Of a stretch of 64,000 nucleotides of DNA, positions 10,313 through 21,290 are shown piece by piece (position 1 is the first letter of the stretch; every line of letters begins with the position of its first letter). Both the position numbers and the translations under genes were made by a program. The DNA is from Prado023 sp964418695 (lineage in GTDB: Bacteria > Actinomycetota > Actinomycetes > S36-B12 > CAIYMF01): the NCBI GenBank assembly GCA_964418695.1, contig CAYQMN010000012.1:1-64000 (forward strand), read 5' to 3'. The notes under the pieces are model-generated. The model was not told the origin of the DNA and ran no database searches. It saw nothing but the letters and a program-made list of their open reading frames with translations.

Positions 10313-11668
10313 TCAGGCGGGGTCGGGGGCGTCGGCGCCCTGTGTCTCGATGGCCGCGGCTGCCGAGGACGTCCGGCGCCTCGGGATGACGCGCAGGCGG
10401 GCGATCCGGCGGGCGTCCATCTCGACGACCTCGAAGTCTGCGCCCGAGGCGTCGTGGCGGATCCGGTCACCGATGCTGGGCAGCATGCCGATCTGGGCGA
10501 CGAACCAGCCGGCCACCGTCTCGTAGGGCCCGTCTGCCAGCAGGATGCCGGACTCCTCACCGAAGTCCTCGATGTTGAGCAGACCGTCGACGTCGAACGG
10601 CTCGTCAGAGCGCGGCCGGCCTGGCCCGGGCTCGCCGGTGCCGGTGTCGTACTCGTCGTGGATGTCGCCCACCAGCTCCTCGACCAGATCCTCCATGGTC
10701 ACGATCCCCGCGGTCCCGCCGTACTCGTCGGCCACGACCGCCAGGTGGTGACCACCGCGGCGCATCTCGGTCAGCGCGGGGATGAGCCGCTTGCTGCCCG
10801 GGAACAGCTGGACCTCGCGGACGATGTCCTCCAGCCGCACCGAGCGGTCGATCATGCCGGGCTTGAGCAGGTCGCGCACGTGCACGAAGCCGATCACGTC
10901 GTCGGCGGAGTCGCCGATCACTGGATAGCGCGAGTGCGGCATCGTCGCCACCTTGACCGCCGCGCGGGAGACCGGGAGCTTGCCCTCCAGGAACGCCACC
11001 TCGGTGCGCGGGATCATCACCTCGCGCAGCTCGGTGTCCCCGGCCTCGAACACGTCGTCGATGAGCTCGCGCTCCTCGGCGGTGAGCTCGGTGTGCGCGG
11101 CGACCATCCCGCGCAGCTCCTCGCCGCTGATCGCCACCCGGCCCTCGTCCGGATTCAGCCCGAGGATGCGCACGAACAGGTTGGTGGTGACCGACAGCAG
11201 CCAGATGAACGGCCGCGCGATGGAGGCGATCACGTCGATCGGCGTGGCCACCAGCAGCGCGACCGTCTCGGTGCGCTGCAGGGCCAGCCGCTTGGGGACC
11301 AGCTCGCCGAGCACCAGCGAGATGTAGACGATGAGCACCGTCGCCCCGACGAACGCGACCGGGTCGGCCACCCGCGCCGGGATGCCCAGGCCCACCATCC
11401 ACTCCGCGATGACCGGCGAGATCCGGCTGGCCCCGAACGCGGCGGAGATGAACCCCGCCAGCGTCACCCCGACCTGGACGGCGGCGAGGAACCGGTTGGG
11501 GTTGTCCATCAGAGAGCGCAGCCGGGGTCCGCGGCGGCGGTCGCTGTCGACGAGGCGATGGACCTGGCTGTCGCGCAGGGAGACCAGCGCGGTCTCGGAT
11601 GCGGCGAAGAACCCCCCGACCAGCGTGAAGATCAGGATCATCGCGAGGGTGGTCCACAACTCGCTCAC
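10313..11668 (-). CDS. CorC/HlyC-family CNNM-CBS membrane protein
   Basis: A 451-residue integral membrane protein with an N-terminal DUF21/CNNM transmembrane domain (about 1-190; the start MSELWTTLAMILIFTLVGG is a membrane helix), a pair of CBS domains (about 205-325; FLEGKLPVSRAAVKVATM and YPVIGDSADDVIGFVHV) and a C-terminal CorC_HlyC domain (about 345-425). Relatives are linked to magnesium or cobalt efflux and resistance; calling it a haemolysin is historical. GTG at 11668 has TAGATT nine bases upstream and no Shine-Dalgarno sequence. It is divergent from the basic-tail protein gene. Confidence 0.88.
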   Translation of the reverse strand: MSELWTTLAMILIFTLVGGFFAASETALVSLRDSQVHRLVDSDRRRGPRLRSLMDNPNRFLAAVQVGVTLAGFISAAFGASRISPVIAEWMVGLGIPARVADPVAFVGATVLIVYISLVLGELVPKRLALQRTETVALLVATPIDVIASIARPFIWLLSVTTNLFVRILGLNPDEGRVAISGEELRGMVAAHTELTAEERELIDDVFEAGDTELREVMIPRTEVAFLEGKLPVSRAAVKVATMPHSRYPVIGDSADDVIGFVHVRDLLKPGMIDRSVRLEDIVREVQLFPGSKRLIPALTEMRRGGHHLAVVADEYGGTAGIVTMEDLVEELVGDIHDEYDTGTGEPGPGRPRSDEPFDVDGLLNIEDFGEESGILLADGPYETVAGWFVAQIGMLPSIGDRIRHDASGADFEVVEMDARRIARLRVIPRRRTSSAAAAIETQGADAPDPA

Positions 11669-11738
11669 AGTGCGGCGAATCTACCGCACGGCAGGTGTCC
11701 GGGAAGGGCCGTGAACGGGCCGACGTACGGTTCTCCCC

Positions 11739-12869
11739 ATGGCCGATCCCACCCCCTCGAAGGCCGACGCGCGCGGCACCCGCCGGACCAGCGCGACGCC
11801 GCGCACGAGCCGCACCCAGCCCGCCCCGCCGGGCTCCGCCAAGGCGGTCGCGACGGCGGCCACCACCACGCCCGCCAAGGCGAGAGCCGCCGCGGCGCGC
11901 CCGGCCGGCCGGGCGGCGAAGGCCCCGGCGACGAAGACCGGACCGGCGACGAAGACCCCAGCCACGAAGACGCCGACCACGAAGACCTCGGCCACGAAGG
12001 CGCCGGGTCGGACGCGGCAAGCCCCGCCCGCCCCACCGACGGCGGCTGCCCGGACCCGGGGCGCGGCCACCCGGACACCGCAGCCGGAGTCGGCCGCGCG
12101 CGCCTCGGCCACGACCCCACGCCGATCACCCGTGGAGCAGCTGCTCGCCGACCAGAGTCCGACCTCGCCCGAGCAGGCCGGTGCGCAGCCCGGCCCCGGC
12201 GCTGCCTCCGACGCCGCGTCCAGAACCAGCGACACCGCCGCGCGCGCGGACACGCCCAGTGGCCAGGACCCCGCCGCGCAGCCCGCATCTGCCCAGTCCT
12301 CCGCCCAGCGCTCGGCCACCGCGCGACCCGCGGGGTCGGCGATGCCGCCACCCATCCAGGATGTGGCATTGGGCCTGGCCGCGGTGATCGCCGAGACGCT
12401 CTGGCGTGCGGGGGCGGTCGCCCTGACCCTGGCCACCGCGGCCAGCGCGCGGGCGCTCACGGTCGCTCGGGCGATCGCGCCCGCGGCGGCCGGGGAGCTC
12501 ACCGAAGCCGCCGTGCTGTCGCTGGCCGACCGTGGCCGCCGCCTGCGGGCTGCCCGGATGGAGGAGCTGACCGATCTGCTCACGGGTGCGATGGCCGACG
12601 CCTCGGCCAGTCCGGCCCTGCGCGAGATCGCGGTGTCAGCCATCGGCGAGGCGGCCGAAGAGGTCTTGGCGGTCGTCCTGCCCTCCCTTCTGGATGCGAT
12701 GTCCGAGGAGGAGCACCAGGAGCGGCTCGACGAGCTCATGGCCGGCCTGCTCGTCCGGCAGATGCCCGCGGCCCTCGAGCGGACCCTGCCCGGGGTGATG
12801 CTGCGCACGGCCACCAAGCCGGCCCTGGGCATCGTCCCCTCGGTGATGGGAGCGCTGCGCCCCAGCTGA
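11739..12869 (+). CDS. Unknown protein with a histone-like basic N-terminal tail
   Basis: I do not recognise this 376-residue protein. Residues 1-130 are a disordered tail of Ala, Pro, Thr, Lys and Arg with repeated ATKT/PATK units (about 82-110), like the tails of histone H1-like bacterial proteins. A second low-complexity stretch runs to about 205. The last 170 residues are Ala/Leu-rich and helical, with a possible amphipathic or membrane-associating segment (ALGLAAVIAETLWRAG) and a charged EEEHQERLDELMAGLL region. DNA or envelope binding is possible but unproven. TACGGT lies seven bases before the ATG, suggesting a leaderless mRNA. Confidence 0.7.
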   Translation: MADPTPSKADARGTRRTSATPRTSRTQPAPPGSAKAVATAATTTPAKARAAAARPAGRAAKAPATKTGPATKTPATKTPTTKTSATKAPGRTRQAPPAPPTAAARTRGAATRTPQPESAARASATTPRRSPVEQLLADQSPTSPEQAGAQPGPGAASDAASRTSDTAARADTPSGQDPAAQPASAQSSAQRSATARPAGSAMPPPIQDVALGLAAVIAETLWRAGAVALTLATAASARALTVARAIAPAAAGELTEAAVLSLADRGRRLRAARMEELTDLLTGAMADASASPALREIAVSAIGEAAEEVLAVVLPSLLDAMSEEEHQERLDELMAGLLVRQMPAALERTLPGVMLRTATKPALGIVPSVMGALRPS

Positions 12870-12899
12870 CCCGACGGGCGCGGCGCGGCGCGCAGCCGA

Positions 12900-12918
12900 G
12901 GTCTCGACCGGCTCGACC
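12900..12918. repeat. Dispersed GGTCTCGAC repeat, copy 1
   Basis: GGTCTCGACCGGCTCGACC is an imperfect palindrome in the 146-bp space between the basic-tail gene and padR. A copy differing at one base lies at 15569-15587. Similar intergenic TCGACAGGCTC elements are common in several actinobacterial genomes. Confidence 0.6.
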
Positions 12919-12978
12919 GACGGATGCCGCCACCCGCGACACGCGGTGGACCGGGGGCCGGAGTGCGCGGTATTGCGC

Positions 12979-13003
12979 TGTGCGTAGTAGCGTGCGCCGC
13001 ACA
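12979..13003. promoter_or_regulatory. Candidate PadR operator
   Basis: TGTGCG (12979-12984) and CGCACA (12998-13003) form an inverted repeat with a 13-bp spacer, ending 12 bp before the padR start. PadR proteins commonly repress their own promoter by binding such dyads. The site also covers a possible -10 (TAGTAG at 12985-12990). Confidence 0.4.
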
Positions 13004-13015
13004 ACAGGAGGTGGG

Positions 13016-13348
13016 ATGGACACCACACAGCTGCTCAAGGGGACGCTGGACGCCGCCGTGCTCGCGGTGATCGCCGACGAGGACGGGTACGGCTACGACG
13101 TCGTGCGCCGCCTGCGCGAGGCCGGGCTGGAGGAGGTGGGCGACGCCTCGGTGTACGGCACGCTGCGCCGGCTGTTCTCCTCCGGCGCGCTGACCTCGTA
13201 CGTCGTGGCCAGCGAGGAGGGCCCGCACCGCAAGTACTACGGGCTGACCCCGGCCGGCCGCACCGCGCTGGCCACCTCGCGCAAGGCCTGGGGCGAGTTC
13301 GCCCACGTCATGGACCGACTGCTCGGCACCCGGGAGGGGAACCGCTGA
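13016..13348 (+). CDS. PadR family transcriptional regulator
   Basis: A 110-residue winged-helix repressor of the short PadR type. The N-terminus MDTTQLLKGTLDAAVLAVIA and the YGYDVVRRLRE and SVYGTLRRLFSSGALTS segments are the recognisable PadR core, and RKYYGLTPAGR is the wing. AGGAGG at 13007-13012 fixes the ATG at 13016; a longer open frame upstream is antisense to other genes. Its stop overlaps the next start (TGATG), which is the usual PadR-HAAS arrangement, so it probably controls its own operon through the dyad just upstream. Confidence 0.93.
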   Translation: MDTTQLLKGTLDAAVLAVIADEDGYGYDVVRRLREAGLEEVGDASVYGTLRRLFSSGALTSYVVASEEGPHRKYYGLTPAGRTALATSRKAWGEFAHVMDRLLGTREGNR

Positions 13349-14850
13349 TGATCGACGACGACCGCACCCCCGAGCAGGACCAGACCGGCCAGACGCCCAC
13401 CCAGGCACTGCCGACGCCGGACACCACCCCGACCTCGGTCCTGCCGGGACTGGCAGCAGAGCCGGACGCCAGCCCGACCGCGGTGCCGCCCGGACTGGCC
13501 GCCGACACCATCGCAGCGGATGCCCCGGCCACCGCCACGGCCCTGCTCCCCCACCCGCGGATCGCCCCCTACGTCGAGGCCGCCCGCGGACTGCTCGCCG
13601 ACCTGCCGGCGGGCGAGCGCTCGGAGCTGCTCGACGACCTGGACGCCCACCTGCACGAGATCCTCGCGGAGGAGGGGGAGGCGTTTGAGACCCGCCTGGG
13701 CGCCCCGGCCGACTACGCGGCCGAGTTCCGGGCCTCCGCGGGCTACCCGCCGCTGGTCGGCCAGCCCGACGCCGGGCCGCGGACCTCTCGTGCGCGGCGC
13801 TGGGGTCGACGGGTCGGCGAGCGCTGGGCCGCGACCTCCGACTCGACGGCCCAGGCAGTCCGCGGGCTGCCCGGCGGTCCGGCCCTGCTCGCCCTGCTGC
13901 CCCGGCTGCGGCCGGCCTGGTGGGTCTTCCGGGCCTGGCTGGTCGCGGCGGTGCTGGGCGTCGACTGGCCCACCGGGCACTACTCCGGGATCGGCTGGTG
14001 GGGGGCTCTGGCCTGGCAGGTCGCGTTGGTGGTCGCGTCCGTCGCCTGGGGGCTGCGCACGGAGCGCCGGCGGCACCAGGGGCCGGGACGCGGCCGACGG
14101 CTGGAGCGCGTCGGGCTCGGCGTGCTCAACGGGTACGCGGTGGCCTGCTGCGCTCTTGCGGTGCTCGGCGCCGGTCCCATCGTGCAGCCCAGCTCGATCG
14201 AGTACGTGGCCGGTGATGAGGGCTACGCCGAGCCTGTCCCGATCGACCAGACCGGGGTGTGGCTCGACGGGGCGCCCGTGACGAACTTCGTCGGGTACGA
14301 CCTGGCCGGGAAGCCCATCGAGGGATTCCAGCTGTTCGACCAGGACGGCCGGCCCGTGAGCATCGACGAGAGCCAGCACCCCGGCCTGGACGACGCGTGG
14401 GTGTACCCGGTGCCGGTGACCACCTCCAACGGCACCCCCGTGACCAACGTGTTCCCGATCCGTCGAGTGACGACAGATGGGGCTGACGCGTACTACTGCG
14501 ACGAGACAGCGATGGACGATGACGGCCTGTGCGACCCGTACGCCCTGGCGACGGTCCAGGGCGAGCAGCCGCTCCCGTCGGGCTCGCCGTGGAAGGACCT
14601 CACCGTGACCCAGGTCCCCGCGGTGGGCTCGACCCTGCCGTTCGACGAGAGCCTCAACCCGATCTGGTCGGGGGTCACGGCTCCGGAGGTGTCGGGCGCC
14701 CCGAGCCCGTCGCCGATCCCGTCAGAGAGCCCGTCGGGCGAGGCGGCGGCGGACAGCCCGTCGTCGCCCGCCGCGGACGAGCCCTCGGCCAGCGCGAAGG
14801 CGAAGAAGCCCGAGGAGAAGCCGGCGGAGGGACCCGCGGACGAGGAGTGA
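13348..14850 (+). CDS. HAAS-domain membrane protein, PadR partner
   Basis: A 500-residue protein. After a Pro/Thr-rich N-terminus there is a HAAS (DUF1700-like) helical domain at about 68-130 (IAPYVEAARGLLADL, then RSELLDDLDAHLHEILAEE), then about three membrane helices (about 190-280) and a 220-residue C-terminal extracytoplasmic part ending in a Ser/Pro/Glu-rich tail. HAAS domains are the known partners of short PadR proteins and are thought to pass signals to them. The outside domain contains no family I recognise. Convergent with the toxin gene, only three bases apart. Confidence 0.8.
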   Translation: MIDDDRTPEQDQTGQTPTQALPTPDTTPTSVLPGLAAEPDASPTAVPPGLAADTIAADAPATATALLPHPRIAPYVEAARGLLADLPAGERSELLDDLDAHLHEILAEEGEAFETRLGAPADYAAEFRASAGYPPLVGQPDAGPRTSRARRWGRRVGERWAATSDSTAQAVRGLPGGPALLALLPRLRPAWWVFRAWLVAAVLGVDWPTGHYSGIGWWGALAWQVALVVASVAWGLRTERRRHQGPGRGRRLERVGLGVLNGYAVACCALAVLGAGPIVQPSSIEYVAGDEGYAEPVPIDQTGVWLDGAPVTNFVGYDLAGKPIEGFQLFDQDGRPVSIDESQHPGLDDAWVYPVPVTTSNGTPVTNVFPIRRVTTDGADAYYCDETAMDDDGLCDPYALATVQGEQPLPSGSPWKDLTVTQVPAVGSTLPFDESLNPIWSGVTAPEVSGAPSPSPIPSESPSGEAAADSPSSPAADEPSASAKAKKPEEKPAEGPADEE

Positions 14851-14853
14851 GCC

Positions 14854-15288
14854 TCACCCGAGGGGATCGACCACCTCGACCCCGGGGAACCGGCGGAAGT
14901 CCTGGTCGAAGGTGTAGATCCGCCGGACGCCGTGCTCGGCCAGCACCGCCGCGATGTGCGCGTCGTGCACGAGGTTGCCGCGGATCCCGGGCGCGGCCAG
15001 CATCCTCGCGGCCGCGGCCGGATGCCCCGGTCCAGCGGACATGGTCCGGACATGGGACGAGGCCAGCAGCCGTTCCACGATCTCCCATGCCTGAATGGTG
15101 GAGATCGGCTGCGGGAACGTGCGTGGGTGTGTCACCAGACGGATGAACTCGTAGATGACCGACCACGGCAGCGCAATGCCTCGCTCACTGTCCGGGTCGG
15201 CCCCCAGCATGATCTGCAGACAGCGCTCATGATTCGGCGAACGTGAGTCGATGGCGTGGACCAGGACGTTGGTGTCCACGCCGATCAC
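14854..15288 (-). CDS. vapC: PIN-domain toxin, VapC type
   Basis: A 144-residue PIN-domain ribonuclease. The acidic active site is visible: Asp in MIGVDTNVLV (residue 5), Glu in SVIYEFIRLV (about 47), Asp in VHDAHIAAVL (about 111) and Asp in YTFDQDFRRF (about 129). The length fits VapC toxins, which cleave tRNA or rRNA when free of antitoxin. The start overlaps the antitoxin stop (ATGA at 15285-15288), the classic antitoxin-first type II layout. Confidence 0.9.
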   Translation of the reverse strand: MIGVDTNVLVHAIDSRSPNHERCLQIMLGADPDSERGIALPWSVIYEFIRLVTHPRTFPQPISTIQAWEIVERLLASSHVRTMSAGPGHPAAAARMLAAPGIRGNLVHDAHIAAVLAEHGVRRIYTFDQDFRRFPGVEVVDPLG

Positions 15289-15512
15289 AGATCCTCCATG
15301 AAGTCGTAGAGAGCGTCGCGGTCGTTGATGTCGACGTTCGCCCGGCCCAGTGGATAGGTCGGGAGGGTCAACCGGGTGGGTGGGGCTGGCCGCTCGTGGA
15401 GCATCCGGAAGATCGCGTCCTCGACCACGCTGGACATGCTCGTCCCCCGTTCCTTCGCGAGCTTGCGCACCTGCTCGACCAGCACGTCGTCGAGCACCAG
15501 GGTCGTCTTCAT
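15285..15512 (-). CDS. vapB: Ribbon-helix-helix antitoxin, VapB type
   Basis: A 75-residue antitoxin. The N-terminus MKTTLVLDDVLVEQVRKLA and the RGTSMSSVVEDAIFRML helix form a ribbon-helix-helix DNA-binding domain; the C-terminal 30 residues (RANVDINDRDALYDFMEDL) would wrap the toxin. ATG at 15512 was chosen because everything upstream is operator sequence. TACCGT lies six bases upstream, so the mRNA is probably leaderless. The protein should repress its own promoter at the two palindromes just upstream. Confidence 0.9.
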   Translation of the reverse strand: MKTTLVLDDVLVEQVRKLAKERGTSMSSVVEDAIFRMLHERPAPPTRLTLPTYPLGRANVDINDRDALYDFMEDL

Positions 15513-15516
15513 GGCA

Positions 15517-15555
15517 GTACGGTAACGCCGTACATGGGGTACGGCAATGCCGTAC
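15517..15555 (-). promoter_or_regulatory. vapBC promoter with two overlapping operators
   Basis: Two 17-bp palindromes, GTACGGTAACGCCGTAC (15517-15533) and GTACGGCAATGCCGTAC (15539-15555), repeat at a 22-bp interval, two turns of the helix. On the minus strand a -35 TTGCCG (15542-15547) and a -10 TACCGT (15519-15524) are separated by exactly 17 bp. Each palindrome covers one promoter element, so bound antitoxin would block polymerase. Confidence 0.88.
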
Positions 15556-15568
15556 ACAGCGCCGAAGT

Positions 15569-15625
15569 GGTCTCGACAGGCTCGACCTACGTGGCGCTCG
15601 ACCGACGTGGGCGCTCGACCGACCC
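15569..15625. repeat. Dispersed GGTCTCGAC repeat, copy 2, with GCTCGACCGAC units
   Basis: GGTCTCGACAGGCTCGACC (15569-15587) matches the element at 12900 at 18 of 19 bases. It is followed by two 16-17 bp units, GTGGCGCTCGACCGAC (15591-15606) and GTGGGCGCTCGACCGAC (15607-15623). The cluster fills the space between the vapBC promoter and the icd stop. Confidence 0.6.
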
Positions 15626-15628
15626 CCG

Positions 15629-16843
15629 TCAGGCCATGGCCGCCTGGAGATTCTCGTTGATGGCGTGGAGGAACTCCTGCGTGGTCAGCCACGGCGCGTC
15701 CGGGCCGATCAGCAGGGCGAGGTCCTTGGTCATCCTGCCGCTCTCGACGGTCTCGACGCAGACCCGCTCCAGCGTGTGCGCGAACGCGCTGACCTCGGGC
15801 GTCTCGTCCATCTTGCCGCGGGCGTCCAGCGCCTGGGTCCACGCGAAGATCGAGGCGATCGGGTTGGTGGAGGTCGGGTTGCCCGCCTGGTGCTGGCGGT
15901 AGTGGCGGGTGACCGTGCCGTGCGCGGCCTCGGCCTCGACGGTCTTGCCGTCCGGGGTCATGAGCACCGAGGTCATCAGGCCCAGGGAGCCGAAGCCCTG
16001 CGCGACGGTGTCGGACTGGACGTCGCCGTCGTAGTTCTTGCACGCCCAGACGTAGCCGCCCTCCCACTTCAGCGCCGCGGCAACCATGTCGTCGATCAGG
16101 CGGTGCTCGTAGGTGATGCCGGCGGCCTCGAAGTCGGCCTTGAACTCGGACTCGAAGATCTCGGCGAACAGGTCCTTGAACCGGCCGTCGTAGCCCTTGA
16201 GGATCGTGTTCTTCGTCGACAGGTAGACCGGCAGGCCACGGTCCAGGCCGTAGCGCATCGAGGCCCGCGCGAAGTCGCGGATCGACTCGTCCAGGTTGTA
16301 CATCGCCAGCGCGACGCCGCCGCCGGGGAAGTCGAAGACGTTGAGCTCGATCGGCTCGCTGCCGTCCTTCGGGGTGAAGGTCAGGGTCAGCGTGCCCTCG
16401 CCGGGCACCACCAGGTCGGTCGCCCGGTACTGGTCGCCGAACGCGTGACGGCCGATGATGATCGGCTTGGTCCAGCCGGGCACCAGCCGCGGGATGTTGG
16501 AGATGACGATCGGCTCGCGGAAGATCACGCCGCCGAGGATGTTGCGGATCGTCCCGTTCGGGGAGCGCCACATCCTCTTCAGGCCGAACTCCTCGACGCG
16601 CGCCTCGTCCGGCGTGATCGTCGCGCACTTCACGGCGACGCCGTACTGCTGCGTCGCATGTGCGGAGTCGACGGTCACCTGGTCGTCGGTGGCATCCCGG
16701 TTCTCGATGGACAGGTCGTAGTACTTCAGGTCCACGTCGAGGTACGGGAGGATCAGCTCCTCCTTGATGAACGACCAGATGATGCGGGTCATCTCGTCGC
16801 CGTCCATCTCCACGATGGGGTTGACGACCTTGATCTTGGCCAC
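15629..16843 (-). CDS. icd: NADP-dependent isocitrate dehydrogenase
   Basis: TCA-cycle enzyme converting isocitrate to 2-oxoglutarate. The 404-residue protein is of the homodimeric type shared with eukaryotic NADP-IDH, not the E. coli type: it begins KIKVVNPIVEMDGDEMTR and has WRSPNGTIRNILGG (substrate loop, about 95-108) and AHGTVTRHYRQHQAG (about 308-322, coenzyme site). GTG at 16843 was chosen because GAGAGGAG precedes it by five bases; the upstream extension is low quality. Monocistronic by spacing. Confidence 0.96.
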   Translation of the reverse strand: MAKIKVVNPIVEMDGDEMTRIIWSFIKEELILPYLDVDLKYYDLSIENRDATDDQVTVDSAHATQQYGVAVKCATITPDEARVEEFGLKRMWRSPNGTIRNILGGVIFREPIVISNIPRLVPGWTKPIIIGRHAFGDQYRATDLVVPGEGTLTLTFTPKDGSEPIELNVFDFPGGGVALAMYNLDESIRDFARASMRYGLDRGLPVYLSTKNTILKGYDGRFKDLFAEIFESEFKADFEAAGITYEHRLIDDMVAAALKWEGGYVWACKNYDGDVQSDTVAQGFGSLGLMTSVLMTPDGKTVEAEAAHGTVTRHYRQHQAGNPTSTNPIASIFAWTQALDARGKMDETPEVSAFAHTLERVCVETVESGRMTKDLALLIGPDAPWLTTQEFLHAINENLQAAMA

Positions 16844-16937
16844 AGGGGCTCCTCTCCGAGAGTCGGGGGCAAGGATATCGGCGTCCCCGACAGGTCCTGG
16901 CCGGCGCTCGGCACGCGGCGCCCGGGGGTCAGCGGCC

Positions 16938-16968
16938 CGCCCTCGGCTCGCGGTCGCCCTCGGCTCGC
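16938..16968. repeat. 14-bp direct repeat upstream of icd
   Basis: CGCCCTCGGCTCGC occurs at 16938-16951 and 16955-16968 in the 199-bp space between sua5 and icd. The rest of the gap shows no gene; a TATCCT about 25 bp before the icd start could be a -10 element. Confidence 0.45.
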
Positions 16969-17042
16969 TGCGCGGTCGGATGGTCGTGCTCGGCGACCTG
17001 AGCACGGAGACGTCGTCGGTGGCCGCGGGCGGCGGCCACGGG

Positions 17043-18146
17043 TCAGCCCTCGTGCGCCGCGCGGGTCAGCCGGTCCCGGACTGCCTCAGCCAACGAGCCG
17101 CCCGCGGGGTCGGGCAGCACCGCGACGACCGTGTCCAGGCCGAGATCGTCGGCCCGCCGCAGGGCGCGGTACAGCCCGTGGGCGAACTCCTGGGCGGTGC
17201 GCGGTGCGGCCAACCGAGTCCAGCCGGGCGGGGTCGCGACGCTGGCGGCGGCCAGCAGGCCGACGGTGCCGGCACCCACGGCGGTGAGGCGCACAGGGTC
17301 GGCAGCGGCGACGGGCTCCAGCAGGCGCACCCGCGCCCGGGGGGCGTAGTGCGAGGCCAGACCACCCGGGGCGCGCACGTCGCCGGCTCGGGCCGGGGCG
17401 CCGGCCGAGTGCGCGTCCGGCGGTGCGGCAGCGTCCGGCCCACCGGCGGAATCCCGGTCGAGCAGACCAGCGGCGGCCAGCACCGCGTCCACCTGCTCCT
17501 GCGAGATCGCGCCCTGGCGCAGCACCTGCGGATGCGGGCCCGTCGCGTCCACGATCGTCGACTCCACGCCCACCTCGCTGCGGCCGGCATCGACCACCAG
17601 GTCGCGCGCCGGATCCAGCAGGCCGCCGAGCTCGGCGACGACGTCGGCGGCCGCGGTCGGGCTGACCCGGCCGAACCGGTTGGCGCTGGGCGCGGCCACC
17701 CCCGCAGCGGGATCACCAGTGAGCTCGGCGAGCGCACGCAGGCACGCCCGGGCGACCGGATGCCCGGGGCAGCGCAGGGCGACGGTCGGCTGGCCGCCGG
17801 TCAGGTGGTCACCGGCCGCCGGGCCGCGCGTGACGACCACGGTCAGCGGGCCGGGCCAGAACGCCTCGGCCAGCACCCCCGCCCGAGGCCCCGGATCGGG
17901 CGACCAGCCGGACAGCGCCTCGACGCCCGCGACGTGGACGATCACCGGATGGTCCAAGGGCCGGCCCTTCACCGCGTAGACCCGCGCCACCGCGTCGGCG
18001 TCCGACGCCACGGCGGACAGACCGTAGACCGTCTCCGTGGGCAGCCCGACCAGACCCCCGGCCAGCCAGGCCCGGGCGACCCGGGCTGCCACCCGCGCAT
18101 CCGGCTGGCCGTGCTGGTCCAGGCCGGCCAGCACCGGCACGGTCAT
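17043..18146 (-). CDS. L-threonylcarbamoyladenylate synthase, Sua5 type
   Basis: Makes threonylcarbamoyl-AMP for the t6A modification of tRNAs reading ANN codons. Residues 15-220 form the YrdC/TsaC domain (GLPTETVYGLSAVASD near 34; KGRPLDHPVIVHV near 60; FWPGPLTVVV near 95; SEVGVESTIVDATG near 190). At 367 residues it also has the C-terminal Sua5 domain that lone YrdC/TsaC proteins lack, joined by a linker rich in Ala, Pro and Gly. It lies 67 bases after secA on the same strand but is probably its own unit. Confidence 0.93.
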   Translation of the reverse strand: MTVPVLAGLDQHGQPDARVAARVARAWLAGGLVGLPTETVYGLSAVASDADAVARVYAVKGRPLDHPVIVHVAGVEALSGWSPDPGPRAGVLAEAFWPGPLTVVVTRGPAAGDHLTGGQPTVALRCPGHPVARACLRALAELTGDPAAGVAAPSANRFGRVSPTAAADVVAELGGLLDPARDLVVDAGRSEVGVESTIVDATGPHPQVLRQGAISQEQVDAVLAAAGLLDRDSAGGPDAAAPPDAHSAGAPARAGDVRAPGGLASHYAPRARVRLLEPVAAADPVRLTAVGAGTVGLLAAASVATPPGWTRLAAPRTAQEFAHGLYRALRRADDLGLDTVVAVLPDPAGGSLAEAVRDRLTRAAHEG

Positions 18147-18213
18147 CGCCGACGCTCAGCTCAGGGCGCGCGGATCGCCGGGCGCCGCGGAAGACGGGGC
18201 TACGCGGCCAGCC

Positions 18214-21129
<2,916 letters not shown>

Positions 21130-21290
21130 GGGGCCCCTCTCCGCCTTCAGAACGTGGGCGGGCACGGCCGACCCGCAGGCCGGGGCCAACGCCGCCGGGG
21201 CCCATGCTAGCCCGGAGCATCGGACCCGGGGAGTCACGAGCCGGGCCTGTGAGCCGGGCGTCGGGCCGCCACCAGCGGACGGCGCGCGCC

